A DNA stretch of 64,000 bases from Treponema denticola ATCC 35405 (GCF_000008185.1 NC_002967.9:2480001-2544000); one strand, 5' to 3'; positions 1-8,620 are shown, counted from the first letter of the stretch. A program made the numbers and translations. The notes: generated by a model not told the origin, from the sequence alone.

Positions 1-1
1 A

Positions 2-1015
2 CCGGAAGAGCTGATAGCTCAATCTCCCTCCGAAAAAAGAGGAGGCGACAGACTTTTAATTTTAGACAAACAAAGCGGAAAACTTGAAGACCGGCTTTTT
101 ACGGAGCTGCCTGAAATCCTTCCCAAAAATGCCCTGATGGTTTTTAATAACTCGAAGGTGCGTCATGCCCGCATTTATGCAAAGAGCAAAACAAATGCAG
201 TGTGCGAATTTTTAATGATTAATCCTATGAGGGACTCGGACGGTTCCCTTTGGCAGGTTATGGCAAAAAAAGCAAAACGCCAAAAACCCGGGAAGACCTT
301 TTTATTTGAAGACGGAACTGAGGCTGAAATAATCGAGTCCGAGATACCTCTCGAAAGCGAATTCCGCTGTATGAAATTCAATAGGGTTATCGATGATGAG
401 TGGCTCGATAAATACGGGCACATGCCCCTGCCTCCCTACATTCACCGAAAAGATACCCAAGAAGATGCAGACCGCTATCAGACCGTCTATGCAGAAATCT
501 ACGGCTCGATTGCGGCTCCCACTGCAGGCCTCCACTTTACCCAAGAGGTGCTTTCAAAAATAAGGGATAAGGGAATCGATATTGAATATGTAACCCTCCA
601 TGTGGGACTCGGTACCTTTCTTCCCGTACGGGCTGAAAAAATAGAAGACCATAAGATGCACACCGAACATTTTTTTATTTCGGAAAAAACGGCTCAGGCC
701 GTTGAAAAAGCCAAGAAGGAAGGAAGGCCTATTATAGCCGTAGGAACGACCACCGTGCGCACCCTCGAATCCGCATGGGACGAAAAAAGAAAAGAATTAA
801 AATGGGGCAATCAGTCTACGGATATTTTTATTTACCCCTCATATAAATTTAAACTGATAGATAAGCTCTTTACCAATTTTCACACCCCCGAGTCGAGCCT
901 CGTAATGCTGGTCTCCGCCCTTGCAGGAAAAGAAAATATTTTTAAAGCCTACCGCCATGCCGTCGAAGAAAAATATAAATTCTTTTCTTACGGAGATGCA
1001 ATGCTGATTTTGTAG
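2..1015 (+). CDS. queA: S-adenosylmethionine:tRNA ribosyltransferase-isomerase, 5' end outside window
   Basis: QueA transfers and isomerises the ribosyl part of SAM onto 7-aminomethyl-7-deazaguanine in tRNA, the epoxyqueuosine step of queuosine synthesis. The reading frame is open from base 2: the first residues (PEELIAQSPSEKR) match the usual start region of QueA, so the true start lies just before the window. Family motifs further on include PLPPYI, AAPTAGLHFT and VGLGTFLPV, with a C-terminal FHTPESSLVMLVSA block. The gene ends at TAG 1013-1015. An internal ATG at 137 gives a shorter frame but would cut off conserved sequence. The family assignment is secure. Confidence 0.95.
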   Translation, partial: PEELIAQSPSEKRGGDRLLILDKQSGKLEDRLFTELPEILPKNALMVFNNSKVRHARIYAKSKTNAVCEFLMINPMRDSDGSLWQVMAKKAKRQKPGKTFLFEDGTEAEIIESEIPLESEFRCMKFNRVIDDEWLDKYGHMPLPPYIHRKDTQEDADRYQTVYAEIYGSIAAPTAGLHFTQEVLSKIRDKGIDIEYVTLHVGLGTFLPVRAEKIEDHKMHTEHFFISEKTAQAVEKAKKEGRPIIAVGTTTVRTLESAWDEKRKELKWGNQSTDIFIYPSYKFKLIDKLFTNFHTPESSLVMLVSALAGKENIFKAYRHAVEEKYKFFSYGDAMLIL

Positions 1016-1149
1016 GGTGAGGGATGAATTTACATAAAGGAACTTTAAAAAACATTTCTAAAGTCCATTTTTAGCGGACAAGTTAATGAATTTCCTTATA
1101 TTTTGCTCCGATATTTCACGAGGCCGCCTATTACAGGCGTAATGAGGTA

Positions 1150-1446
1150 ATGTTACATCAATATAATTTGCTTTCAAAAGAATTGCAGCAGGAAGTACAA
1201 CATTATATTGAATATTTATTTCTAAAAAATAAAACGCTGAGTAAAAAAACAGATGAAGAAAGCATTAAAGAAACTCAAGCAGATAAAATATCAGATACTG
1301 AATTATTCGGCATAAATACCGAAATGGTTTCGGATAAAAAACTTTTTGAAGTTTCCAATCATCTTATCAAAGAAAAATGCAGTTATGAAAATACTGAAAC
1401 ATTAGAACTTACGGATGTCCAATTTTATGATAATAATTCGCAATGA
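1150..1446 (+). CDS. small DUF2281-like protein
   Basis: 98 residues. The N-terminus (LLSKELQQEVQHYIEYLF) resembles the short helical segment of DUF2281/VapB-like proteins, which often act as antitoxin-type partners. The rest is acidic and low in complexity. The start follows a weak GAGG. No toxin-like gene is adjacent; the next gene (1577) is an SMI1-type protein. It lies at the left edge of an AT-rich accessory block that also holds conjugation remnants. The function is not known, and the DUF2281 link rests only on the first 30 residues. Confidence 0.5.
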   Translation: MLHQYNLLSKELQQEVQHYIEYLFLKNKTLSKKTDEESIKETQADKISDTELFGINTEMVSDKKLFEVSNHLIKEKCSYENTETLELTDVQFYDNNSQ

Positions 1447-1576
1447 TGATATAAGGTCGTTCAAACAAATAACGGCTAATTGTATCAATAGCATTTGAAA
1501 CAACATTAAACTGTCTGTAACAGTGCATGATACTGCAAAAAACATAGACAACAGTATAATAAGGAGTTGTAATAAA

Positions 1577-2161
1577 ATGGAACTGATTGATAACATCAAG
1601 AAAATTGAAACATATGTATGCGAAAATTTTGAAGAATGGGGATTGGATGATCCGATTGAAGAAGAATATTTTCAGGAATATGAATCAATAGCCGGTGCTT
1701 CACAACATGATTTGCTCAAATTTGAAGAGGAGTTTTCCATTTGTTTACCGGAAGATTTTAAGACACTTTATCAATACAAAGACGGAAGTAGATTTATGTG
1801 CATTCTTCCATCCATGATAGGAACTTCTGATATGTGCTTTTGTTTGATGAGCTTAACGGAAATTAAAAAATGCAAGACATATTTTCAAAACAAAAAAGCC
1901 TTGTTATCAAATTTTCCGAAGTATTTTTCATCTCAAGATATCGATAATATGCAAGATAACAGAATCAAACCATACCTGTTCAACAAGAGATGGATTCCGT
2001 TTGCACAATACTGCGACAGCTGTTACCTAATGCTTGATTTTGATCCGGATACAGAGGGAAAGAAAGGACAAGTAATCTGTTACATCCATGATCCTGATGA
2101 AATTGTATATGTTTCAAAGAATATTACAGAGTTGATTGAAAAGATAACTGAGAAAATTTAA
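1577..2161 (+). CDS. SMI1/KNR4 (SUKH) family protein
   Basis: 194 residues from ATG 1577, which has a good AAGGAG at 1561-1566. A longer frame from 1523 lacks a ribosome site. A central ASQHDLLKFEEEFSICLPEDFKTLYQYKDG stretch (about residues 35-65, read in pieces) fits the start of the SMI1/KNR4 fold, and IPFAQYCDSCYLMLDFDPD fits its later strand region. SUKH proteins are commonly immunity proteins of polymorphic toxin or contact-inhibition systems, but no toxin gene is seen here, so an orphan immunity gene is inference. Base use is AT-rich like the rest of the accessory block. Confidence 0.65.
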   Translation: MELIDNIKKIETYVCENFEEWGLDDPIEEEYFQEYESIAGASQHDLLKFEEEFSICLPEDFKTLYQYKDGSRFMCILPSMIGTSDMCFCLMSLTEIKKCKTYFQNKKALLSNFPKYFSSQDIDNMQDNRIKPYLFNKRWIPFAQYCDSCYLMLDFDPDTEGKKGQVICYIHDPDEIVYVSKNITELIEKITEKI

Positions 2162-2231
2162 TGGATACACAAGTGAAACAAAGTGTGTGATAAAAGAAAG
2201 TCTCACCAATAAATTGAGATATTTCAAATCC

Positions 2232-2266
2232 TCCATCATTACACTATTACAATGTGATGATGGAAA
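2232..2266. other. stem-loop in gap after the SMI1 gene
   Basis: Within the gene-free 2162-2440 stretch, CCATCAT at about 2236 pairs with ATGATGG at about 2256, giving a stem-loop without a clear T tract. It may be an mRNA end or repeat relic. Nothing else is recognisable before the terminator at 2395. Confidence 0.35.
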
Positions 2267-2394
2267 GAATAGAATGAAATACATTTCAAGTGCGAAATCA
2301 TATTTCTGCTATACATCATAAATGAACATCCTCTTATAGAGGCTATCGTTCAAAAACAAGCAAATGACAATTTGAAATAACAAAAGATAAATTA

Positions 2395-2427
2395 GGGGAG
2401 TATACTTGAAAAGTTTACTCCCCTTTT
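2395..2427. terminator. bidirectional rho-independent terminator
   Basis: GGGGAGTATAC pairs with GTTTACTCCCC around a 7-base loop and is followed by TTTT. It lies between the ends of the SMI1 gene (+) and the membrane-protein gene (-) and could serve both. Confidence 0.7.
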
Positions 2428-2440
2428 GTGTTATAAAAAT

Positions 2441-3466
2441 TTACTCCCATTGTACATGTTGTGCTCTTGCACCGTAACGATATGCAGTTCCATCCTCATT
2501 AAAATTAGCCTCGATTCTATATCTTTTCCATAGCACATAATCCGTAGTTTGCATCTTAAGAATGAAAAGAGTATCATTTTTTATTTCTTCAGAATCTACG
2601 GGATTTAACGAAAAAATATCCTTTATATCCCTTGTTTTAAAATCTTGGATTGTAAGTTGAGATAAGTCAGTATGATTAAAGGTAACCTCGGATAATTGCT
2701 TACTATCAGCGTCAATCTCATAGTATGTGATAACGCAATTCTTTAAGCTATCTGAATCCTTCCCTGTAGGCGTAACACTCACAAAGCCATAAGACTTACC
2801 ATCACGAAAAATTTCTAAAAGCTTGCCGTAATAAAAATGATCATTTCGTTCATTGACAATCTCGCTATCAGCAGTTTTTTCATAAAATGTGAACCCTTCG
2901 GACAAAAGCTCAGATGCCTTTGTTTCCCCAACAATGACATTCGTTTTATCTACTTGAACTTCGATTGGATCTGACGGAAAACCGGTCAAAGAGAAGAATA
3001 ACATGAAGGCAAAACATGCAAAAAACATACTCGCAACTATAGCATTTGATGAAGCATAAAAATACATCGGTTTATTCGAGCGATGAGACAATACAATAAT
3101 CAGTTTTATAACATGACTTAGTATTAGTACTACAATAACAATAGAAAACTCAGCCTTCAAACACATATAAAGCGCTTTTGAAAAGTGATGTGTTCTGTAA
3201 TATATTGCGCCGAAAACAACAATATTTGCCAAAACAAAATTCAAAATGAATAAGGTAGCCTCTTTCAATGCTGTCGAATCAGTAACATAATCAAATTGAC
3301 GGCTACTGAATCTTCCTTTAAGGCTTGATCCAATCAAATAAATCCATCTTGGCAAATCTGTGTCTGTTCCTATAGCTATCACAATTCTCAAATAGATATA
3401 GATTGTCAATAAAAAAAGCAGTAATGCAAGAAATCCAAAACTCAAAAGTACTATTGTAAATCCCAT
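2441..3466 (-). CDS. four-helix membrane protein with C-terminal soluble domain, unknown
   Basis: 341 residues from ATG 3466, preceded by AAGGAG 8 bases upstream; the longer frame from 3508 has no ribosome site. Roughly four membrane segments are visible: residues 1-30, about 75-95, about 105-130 and about 145-170. A hydrophilic domain of about 170 residues follows and ends RAQHVQWE. No family is recognised. The style and AT content resemble Firmicutes hypothetical proteins carried near conjugative elements, which matches the coupling-protein remnant next to it, but that origin is inference. Confidence 0.6.
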   Translation of the reverse strand: MGFTIVLLSFGFLALLLFLLTIYIYLRIVIAIGTDTDLPRWIYLIGSSLKGRFSSRQFDYVTDSTALKEATLFILNFVLANIVVFGAIYYRTHHFSKALYMCLKAEFSIVIVVLILSHVIKLIIVLSHRSNKPMYFYASSNAIVASMFFACFAFMLFFSLTGFPSDPIEVQVDKTNVIVGETKASELLSEGFTFYEKTADSEIVNERNDHFYYGKLLEIFRDGKSYGFVSVTPTGKDSDSLKNCVITYYEIDADSKQLSEVTFNHTDLSQLTIQDFKTRDIKDIFSLNPVDSEEIKNDTLFILKMQTTDYVLWKRYRIEANFNEDGTAYRYGARAQHVQWE

Positions 3467-3616
3467 GAATACTCTCCTTTTTTTAATAAAATTCACACTT
3501 TTGCACACCGAACATTATATCACAGTTGCATATCTTGCGTTTCTCCTACAAATCCTGATTTATCAAACTTTATTATACCAAATAGACCCTCTCCTGTATA
3601 GCTATAACAGAAAATA

Positions 3617-4190
3617 TTACAATCTTGTAATCACTGTATTGCCATTCATCTTAGCTTTACCTTTTCGTTTAATATATTCCTCAATATCAAATACATTCCT
3701 CTTATCATAGTCTTCAAGGAGCTTATAATTCTTATGTTTTGTAATATCGAATTTGTCTGATAGAAAAGGTCTTACGCCTCTAAGCTGAAAGATACATTTA
3801 CCACCATCCATAACTGTTATCTCATCTTGACTCATAAGTTCTTTACCTGTCTTTTGATAATTTAAGCCGAAACTCTTTTGATTACTCCTTGTTTCCGATG
3901 TGTTGTAAAGGTCAATAGTTTCTTTACCAAGTGTTTCGGAAAGCTCTTTTAGTGTAGTTTTCTCCTTTCCACCTAAAAATAGGGTACTATCACAGTTACC
4001 AACAATTGTATCGGCATTATCCTTGTAGATTGCCTTTAGCTGAGATTGTGCCTGAAGTATGATACTTGTTGAAATTTCTCTGGAACAGATCGTTGCAATG
4101 AGCTTCATCGGTATCCGAGATAATAACAAAGAGTGCCGTTTTTCTATCTCCAAGAGTATCAAGCTCAAGTTCATCCTCTTTCAAGACTTA
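3617..4190 (-). pseudogene. type IV secretion coupling protein (VirD4/TraG-like) remnant
   Basis: The C-terminal 170 residues match the coupling ATPase of Gram-positive integrative conjugative elements: SREISTSIILQAQSQLKAIY, NADTIVGNCDSTLFLGG, LSETLGKETIDLYNTSETRS and MDGGKCIFQLRGVRPFLS are family hallmarks. Just upstream, in another frame (4190 down to about 4115), the strand encodes LKEDELELDTLGDRKTALFV then IISDTD. That is the part of the same protein that normally lies about 50 residues before the LIATI block. The Walker B/DEFA segment between them is missing and the frame changes, and an in-frame TAA lies just upstream. The gene is therefore an internally deleted fossil that once pumped DNA to the conjugation channel. 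Confidence 0.85.
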
Positions 4191-4225
4191 TATCTGAGTA
4201 TAATGAATTTGAACATAGTCCTTTA

Positions 4226-4663
4226 CTACACAAATGCAAAATGCGTACGTATTTGTTGCGCAGGAACGTTTATTGGCTGTTGATTTACATTAGATAACAT
4301 ATAAGGATTTATATATGCCGGACTATTTGCCTGAAAATCTAACAGCACGGTCTTTTGCACATTCCAACCGGCATTTTGAAATGCGGTAATATAGCTAATT
4401 GCATCAGGACACTTATTTACAGCCTTCCTGCGCAAAGTTGCTACTACCGCATTCGGCTTTTGAGGATTCTGTATAACCTCATTAATAACATCTTGCGGCT
4501 GCATACCTTTTTCCTGTGCAGATCGTACAAACACATAGGCATTAATGACATTTTGCTTAAGCATCTTAAGCTCCTTTACTTCCATCTGCTTACTTCCAGT
4601 TAAGCAGCGCATTAATGACGATTTACCGGTGGCATATTCACCAATAATCAAATATACATCCAT
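4226..4663 (-). CDS. small P-loop NTPase-like protein
   Basis: 145 residues from ATG 4663, preceded by a strong GAGGAGGAGG. The first strand and loop (MDVYLIIGEYATGKSSLMRC) form a Walker A of GxxxxGKS type at residues 8-16. No clear Walker B was found. The C-terminal third is Asn/Gln/Pro-rich. The ATG at 4771 offered by the longer frame has no ribosome site. It sits directly upstream of the coupling-protein remnant on the same strand, so it probably belonged to the same mobile element. The function is not known; kinase-like or partitioning-like roles are both possible. Confidence 0.6.
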   Translation of the reverse strand: MDVYLIIGEYATGKSSLMRCLTGSKQMEVKELKMLKQNVINAYVFVRSAQEKGMQPQDVINEVIQNPQKPNAVVATLRRKAVNKCPDAISYITAFQNAGWNVQKTVLLDFQANSPAYINPYMLSNVNQQPINVPAQQIRTHFAFV

Positions 4664-4787
4664 AATTATCCTCCTCCTCTTTCCGGATTGTGTGATACTA
4701 TATTTAGACTGATTTTTCAAGTTAAAAACAGAATTTATTATAAGAGCAATCCGCAAAACTGATAATTTCACAAGATTGCTCTTGTAA

Positions 4788-5660
4788 TTAAAAACTTCCT
4801 GTATATCCCAATTCTTTTAATTTAGCTTGTGTTTTTAAGGTTAAATGAGTACCTTTGAAACTACACCAATCAAATTCAATTTGTTTAATTTCGTCAGGAA
4901 TTATAATTTCAGTTAAATTCCGGCAGTAGGAGAAACCTTCACCATAATGTCCTTTTATCTTTTTTAAATTTTTTGGAAAGGTTATACTCTTTAAAGTATC
5001 TGAGCTAAAGTCTTTTAACTCTTCAATCCTGTCAGGAATAATAACTGTAGTTCCATTAAATGCATAATATGCTCCGAGTTTTTGTTTCACGGTATCAGGT
5101 ACTATAAATTCTTCAAGAAAGAAAAATTCATAGTCAGGATTATTTGGATAAGGCTTCTTAGAAGAGAGCCCTTTTTCATTACCATATCCGTAAACAGCTT
5201 TTTTCCCCGGTACTATTTTTTTTGCACAAATTTTTACTTTGTTGACGTTATAAGTGCTTGTAACAAATTCTACTGTATCAGGTATTATGACTAAATCCCA
5301 TGGAATCTCATCACCATCACCATTTTCATTAGCCAGTCTTGACATTCTCTCCTGAGTGAAACAAATTCCTTTGACCGGTAGATTTTCAATTTCTGCAGGA
5401 AAATATAAAACATTGGATTTCGGCATATAGAACATTTTGTCTTGGCTATTTGCCTTTTTTTCGTATGCTTCTTGTCTAAATCCTGTTATAACCACCCCGG
5501 TACCATCTCCAGTTAATTCATACTGAAAGTAATCCGATGGCCATGGTTTTGCATTTTTAACCTGCTTACTTGTATTTGTATTGCCATCTTCATTACATGA
5601 AGCCAATACAACCAACATTCCAAATAGCATCATAAAGATTTCTATTGGTTTTTTGTACAT
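4788..5660 (-). CDS. leucine-rich-repeat lipoprotein (TpLRR/BspA type)
   Basis: 290 residues with a lipoprotein signal: MYKKPIEIFMMLFGMLVVLA then SC, lipobox LASC, acylated Cys at about residue 22. The second half holds degenerate LRR_5/TpLRR units: VIIPDRIEELKDF, LKSITFPKNLKKI and LTEIIIPDEIKQIEF. Such surface lipoproteins in oral treponemes bind host or bacterial partners. Ribosome site: GGAGGGTTATT before the ATG. Only about four repeats are clear, fewer than in large BspA proteins. The role is inferred from the family. Confidence 0.75.
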   Translation of the reverse strand: MYKKPIEIFMMLFGMLVVLASCNEDGNTNTSKQVKNAKPWPSDYFQYELTGDGTGVVITGFRQEAYEKKANSQDKMFYMPKSNVLYFPAEIENLPVKGICFTQERMSRLANENGDGDEIPWDLVIIPDTVEFVTSTYNVNKVKICAKKIVPGKKAVYGYGNEKGLSSKKPYPNNPDYEFFFLEEFIVPDTVKQKLGAYYAFNGTTVIIPDRIEELKDFSSDTLKSITFPKNLKKIKGHYGEGFSYCRNLTEIIIPDEIKQIEFDWCSFKGTHLTLKTQAKLKELGYTGSF

Positions 5661-5728
5661 AATAACCCTCCATACTTAGTTATTAATTTTTATCCTTTTT
5701 TCATTATACCCCCCATTTTTTGTCAACC

Positions 5729-6024
5729 CTATTGACAATTTTTTTTATATTTTTTGAAAATACGGATGGCGTATTGTTTATCCTTTTCAAGTTCGGAAGG
5801 TACAAAGAATTCCACCACCGAAGAAAAATATGTTCAGGTAGTTGCAGTCGGGTTCAATACCCTTCGTTACGACGTAGGCGTCGGGGTATTAAACCCTCCG
5901 CACGAATAAAATCGGTACGGGTATTTGCTTCATCATAAGCAGATGTATTGTACTGCCTTTTATTCAGTTCAAAAAGGTCAGTCAACTTTGTAAGACCTAT
6001 TTTATGTTCATCTAAAATATTCAT
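5729..6024 (-). pseudogene. small gene interrupted by a dispersed 70-bp repeat
   Basis: Reading leftward from ATG 6024 (GGAG 6-7 bases upstream) gives MNILDEHKIGLTKLTDLFEL followed by NKRQYNTSAYDEANTRTD. The frame then enters the 70-bp repeat at 5910 and stops inside it. On the far side, in another frame, VEFFVPSELEKDKQYAIRIF continues to TAG at 5729. The two halves look like one protein of about 75 residues split by the repeat. No family is recognised. The rest of the 5661-6122 gap is promoter sequence for the desulfurase gene. Confidence 0.6.
5841..5910. repeat. 70-bp dispersed hairpin repeat, copy 1
   Basis: It runs from GTTGCAGTCGG to CACGAATAAA and differs from the copy at 43210-43279 at about five positions. 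It contains nested dyads: AATACCC pairs with GGGTATT, and inside GACG pairs with CGTC. This copy breaks a small gene. Confidence 0.85.
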
Positions 6025-6085
6025 AAGTAACTCCGTAAAAGGCCTAATTGTCTTTGATTATACCACTATCCATCCCCATTTTCAA

Positions 6086-6114
6086 TTGACTTAAAAAACT
6101 ATTTGGAGTAAAAT
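6086..6114 (+). promoter_or_regulatory. sigma-70 promoter of the desulfurase gene
   Basis: TTGACT at 6086-6091, a 17-bp spacer and TAAAAT at 6109-6114. Only eight bases separate the -10 box from the ATG at 6123 and no Shine-Dalgarno is present, so the mRNA is predicted to be leaderless or nearly so. Confidence 0.7.
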
Positions 6115-6122
6115 AATTTACT

Positions 6123-7289
6123 ATGAAAAAGCGTATCTTTTTAGACAATGCGGCCGGAGCCTTTCCTAAGACACCCGGTCTCGATCAAGCTCTTGCGATG
6201 GCATTAAATATGGGAACGGGAAATATTAACCGCAGTACCTACACCGAAACCGAGGAAGCAGGGCTTGCCGTCATCGAAACAAGAGAACTTTTATGTAAGC
6301 TCTTTAATTTTCAGCCGGCAACCCATGTTATTTTTACATCGGGAGTTACGGCAAGTCTAAACTATATTATCAAGGGATTTCTCAAATCGGGCGACAGAGT
6401 TTTAACAAGCTCCTTTGAACATAATGCCGTAATGCGCCCTCTGGTTCAAATGGAAAAAATAGGCGTAAAGATTGACCGCGTTCCTGCAATCTTAAAAAAC
6501 GGAGGAACCTTTGTAGATACATCCTTAATCGAATCTATGATAAGGCCTGAAACCCGCCTTGCCGTTTTTTCACATGCTTCAAATGTAACGGGCTTTATTC
6601 AACCGATAGAAGAAATTGCCTCAATCTTAAAAAAGCACAATATTCCTTTAGTAATAGACGGTGCCCAAAGTGCAGGCCACATTCCCGTCGACCTTACACA
6701 ATTAAACCCGGCAGCCTTTTGCTTTACGGGACATAAGGGGCTACTCGGCCCCCAAGGAACGGGCGGCATCTTATTCGATAAGGATTTTGCAAAAGAGGTT
6801 GAGCCCCTCATCACAGGCGGAACAGGAAGCGCATCCGATTCGGAAGAAACTCCCTCCTTTATGCCCGATAAATTCGAAGCCGGAACTCAAAACATAATCG
6901 GAATTGCAGGTCTTCACCACAGCCTGAAATGGCTGGATGCTTTCGGAATTCAAAACATTCATAAGCGAGAACAAAAATTGCTTAAACTATTTTTGGACGG
7001 AATAAAAGGCCTTCCGATAAAAATAGCGGGAGGAGAATCAGCCGAAAACAGGGTCGGAATTGTTTCGATAGACTTTTCCGAATTTATGGACAATGCTGAA
7101 GCCGGTGCCTCTCTCGAAGAAAAATACGGCATCCTTACCCGCTGCGGCCTCCATTGTTCGCCTTCGGCTCATAAGTCCATCGGCACCTTTCCGCAAGGCA
7201 CGGTAAGATTTTCGACAGGCCCCTTTACAATAGAAGAAGAAATTGAAACGGCAATAAGGGCAATAAAGGAGCTTTGCCCAAGGGCTTAA
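6123..7289 (+). CDS. cysteine desulfurase / selenocysteine lyase-like class V aminotransferase
   Basis: 388-residue PLP enzyme of the EF2568 type (TIGR01977-like) that travels with selD in selenium-using bacteria. It probably releases sulfur or selenium from Cys/Sec and may feed SelD. Visible features: EHNAV near residue 100, the PLP-holding VIDGAQSAGH (Asp179), the Schiff-base Lys205 in FTGHKGLLGPQGTGG, and the catalytic Cys345 in GLHCSP. Its stop overlaps the stop of the convergent selD by four bases. The linkage of desulfurase, SelD, DUF3343, YedF and YedE supports a selenium role. Specificity for Sec over Cys cannot be read from sequence. Confidence 0.88.
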   Translation: MKKRIFLDNAAGAFPKTPGLDQALAMALNMGTGNINRSTYTETEEAGLAVIETRELLCKLFNFQPATHVIFTSGVTASLNYIIKGFLKSGDRVLTSSFEHNAVMRPLVQMEKIGVKIDRVPAILKNGGTFVDTSLIESMIRPETRLAVFSHASNVTGFIQPIEEIASILKKHNIPLVIDGAQSAGHIPVDLTQLNPAAFCFTGHKGLLGPQGTGGILFDKDFAKEVEPLITGGTGSASDSEETPSFMPDKFEAGTQNIIGIAGLHHSLKWLDAFGIQNIHKREQKLLKLFLDGIKGLPIKIAGGESAENRVGIVSIDFSEFMDNAEAGASLEEKYGILTRCGLHCSPSAHKSIGTFPQGTVRFSTGPFTIEEEIETAIRAIKELCPRA

Positions 7290-8350
7290 CTCACCCTAAG
7301 AATTTTTTCGTCCCTCTTGGTAACAAGGCCTATAATGGCAGGTTTGCCGCAGGGAGTATTTTCCAAAGCTTGAGACAGTTCCTCGTAAAGAGCAGCAGCA
7401 TCTTCCTTGTCTACCGAAATCAAAAGCCCTCCCGAAGTTTGAGGATCGAACATCAGGTCTTGATATGCAAGGGGAACATTTTCAAAGACAATATTATCTC
7501 CGACAAAATTTCTATTGGAGTAAACTCCTGCCGGCATCATACCCATTTCGGCACTTTCAATTACGGATTTATAAATAGGAACGGATTTATAATCGACTTC
7601 AATGCTCATACCGCTTCCCTTCCCCATCTCATAAAGATGACCGAGAAGACCGAAACCTGTAATGTCGGTACAGGCATTTATCTTGTATTTTACCATGATA
7701 TTGCGGGCCTTCGCATTTAAAAAAGCCATAATCTTATAACAGCGGTCAAGTTCTTCCGGCGGCGACATGTCGGCCTTTGAAGCCGTAAGTAAAATACCCG
7801 TGCCGATAGGCTTAGTCAAAATTAAAACATCGCCTTCCTTTGCTGTCGAATTTTCTAAAATCTTTTTAGGATGAACAAAGCCGTTTACAGCCAAACCGTA
7901 CTTGGGCGAGTCATCATAAATGGTATGTCCTCCGCAGACAATGGCACCGGCCTCATAAACCTTATCGAAACCGCCGCGTAAAATTTCTTTTATCATATCT
8001 TCAGGCATATCCTTGGTAATACAAAAAAGATTTAGGGCGAGCTTAGGCTCCCCGCCCATCGCATAAATATCGCTTAAAGAATTTGCGGCGGCAACTTGCC
8101 CGAATATGTAGGGATCGCCTGAAACCGGCGGAAAAAAATCTATAGTAGATATAAGAGCCGTTTTATCGTTTATCTTATAGACGGCAGCATCATCTGAAGT
8201 ATTAAAACCTACGAGTAAATTATCGTCATTCCTTACGGAAAAATTTTTTAAAAGTTTATCGAGTGCACCCGCACTCAGCTTTGCACCTCAGCCCGGATTT
8301 TTTGCAGCTTTTAATAAATCGAAATCTTCATTAATAAGTGAACAGCTCAT
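7286..8350 (-). CDS. selD: selenide, water dikinase, selenocysteine-containing (UGA at codon 21)
   Basis: SelD makes selenophosphate from selenide and ATP for tRNA(Sec) charging. The usual open frame begins at 8059, but in-frame sequence continues upstream to ATG 8350, preceded by GGAGG (8355-8360 region), with one internal TGA at 8290-8288. Reading TGA as Sec gives MSCSLINEDFDLLKAAKNPG-Sec-GAKLSAGALD, which places Sec where other SelD proteins have the catalytic Cys/Sec, followed by the conserved Gly-Ala-Lys. The ATP-binding TSDDAAVYK and ISTIDFFPP blocks follow, then FGQVAAANSLSDIYAMGG. The full product is 354 residues, normal for the family. The gene is thus both a maker and a user of selenium. 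Confidence 0.95.
8261..8290 (-). promoter_or_regulatory. SECIS element in selD
   Basis: Eleven bases after the UGA (8290-8288), GAGUGC pairs perfectly with GCACUC around a GGGU loop (stem 8276-8261). Loop distance of about 17 bases from the UGA and G/U-rich loop agree with bacterial SECIS hairpins read by SelB. Confidence 0.85.
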
Positions 8351-8375
8351 ATCAGCCTCCTGAATAATTAAGAAG

Positions 8376-8512
8376 CCTCTAAAAACATCGGTTTTTAGAG
8401 GGTCTCCTTAACCTTATTTGCGATGTTTAAAATTAAGTCATCAAAATATAAGGACTTAATTTTAAACTCGTCGGCCATCTTTAAAAATCCGACAAGATTT
8501 TTAAAGATGGCC
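8376..8512 (+). repeat. modular hairpin element, copy 1 (leader side of selD)
   Basis: Three hairpins in a row. CCTCTAAAAAC/GTTTTTAGAGG lies at 8376-8401. After a TCCTTA box, GCGATGTTT at 8420 leads into AAAATTAAGTC/GACTTAATTTT. AAACTCGTCGG then leads into GGCCATCTTT...AAAGATGGCC ending at 8512. Relative to selD (minus strand) the element lies upstream of the start codon, in the orientation shared by most copies. Confidence 0.85.
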
Positions 8513-8560
8513 ATAGTATCTCATAATTTTAACTTATGGTCAAGATAAAAAAAAGAGCTA

Positions 8561-8589
8561 TTGAACATTTAATTATATAAGAGTATACT
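8561..8589 (+). promoter_or_regulatory. promoter of the FMN-binding lipoprotein gene
   Basis: TTGAAC at 8561-8566, 17-bp spacer and TATACT at 8584-8589. The start codon and its GGAGG follow within about 30 bases. Confidence 0.7.
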
Positions 8590-8620
8590 ATTGCTAACAA
8601 AATCTTGTTTACGGAGGAAT

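Noticed and set aside
5720-5938. 72-codon plus-strand frame
   Set aside because: It crosses the dispersed repeat and ends beyond it; the opposite strand carries the better (broken) gene.
8420-8512. Element taken for an ordinary rho-independent terminator
   Set aside because: No T tract follows the stems, it lies between divergent genes, and the conserved boxes recur elsewhere at leaders.
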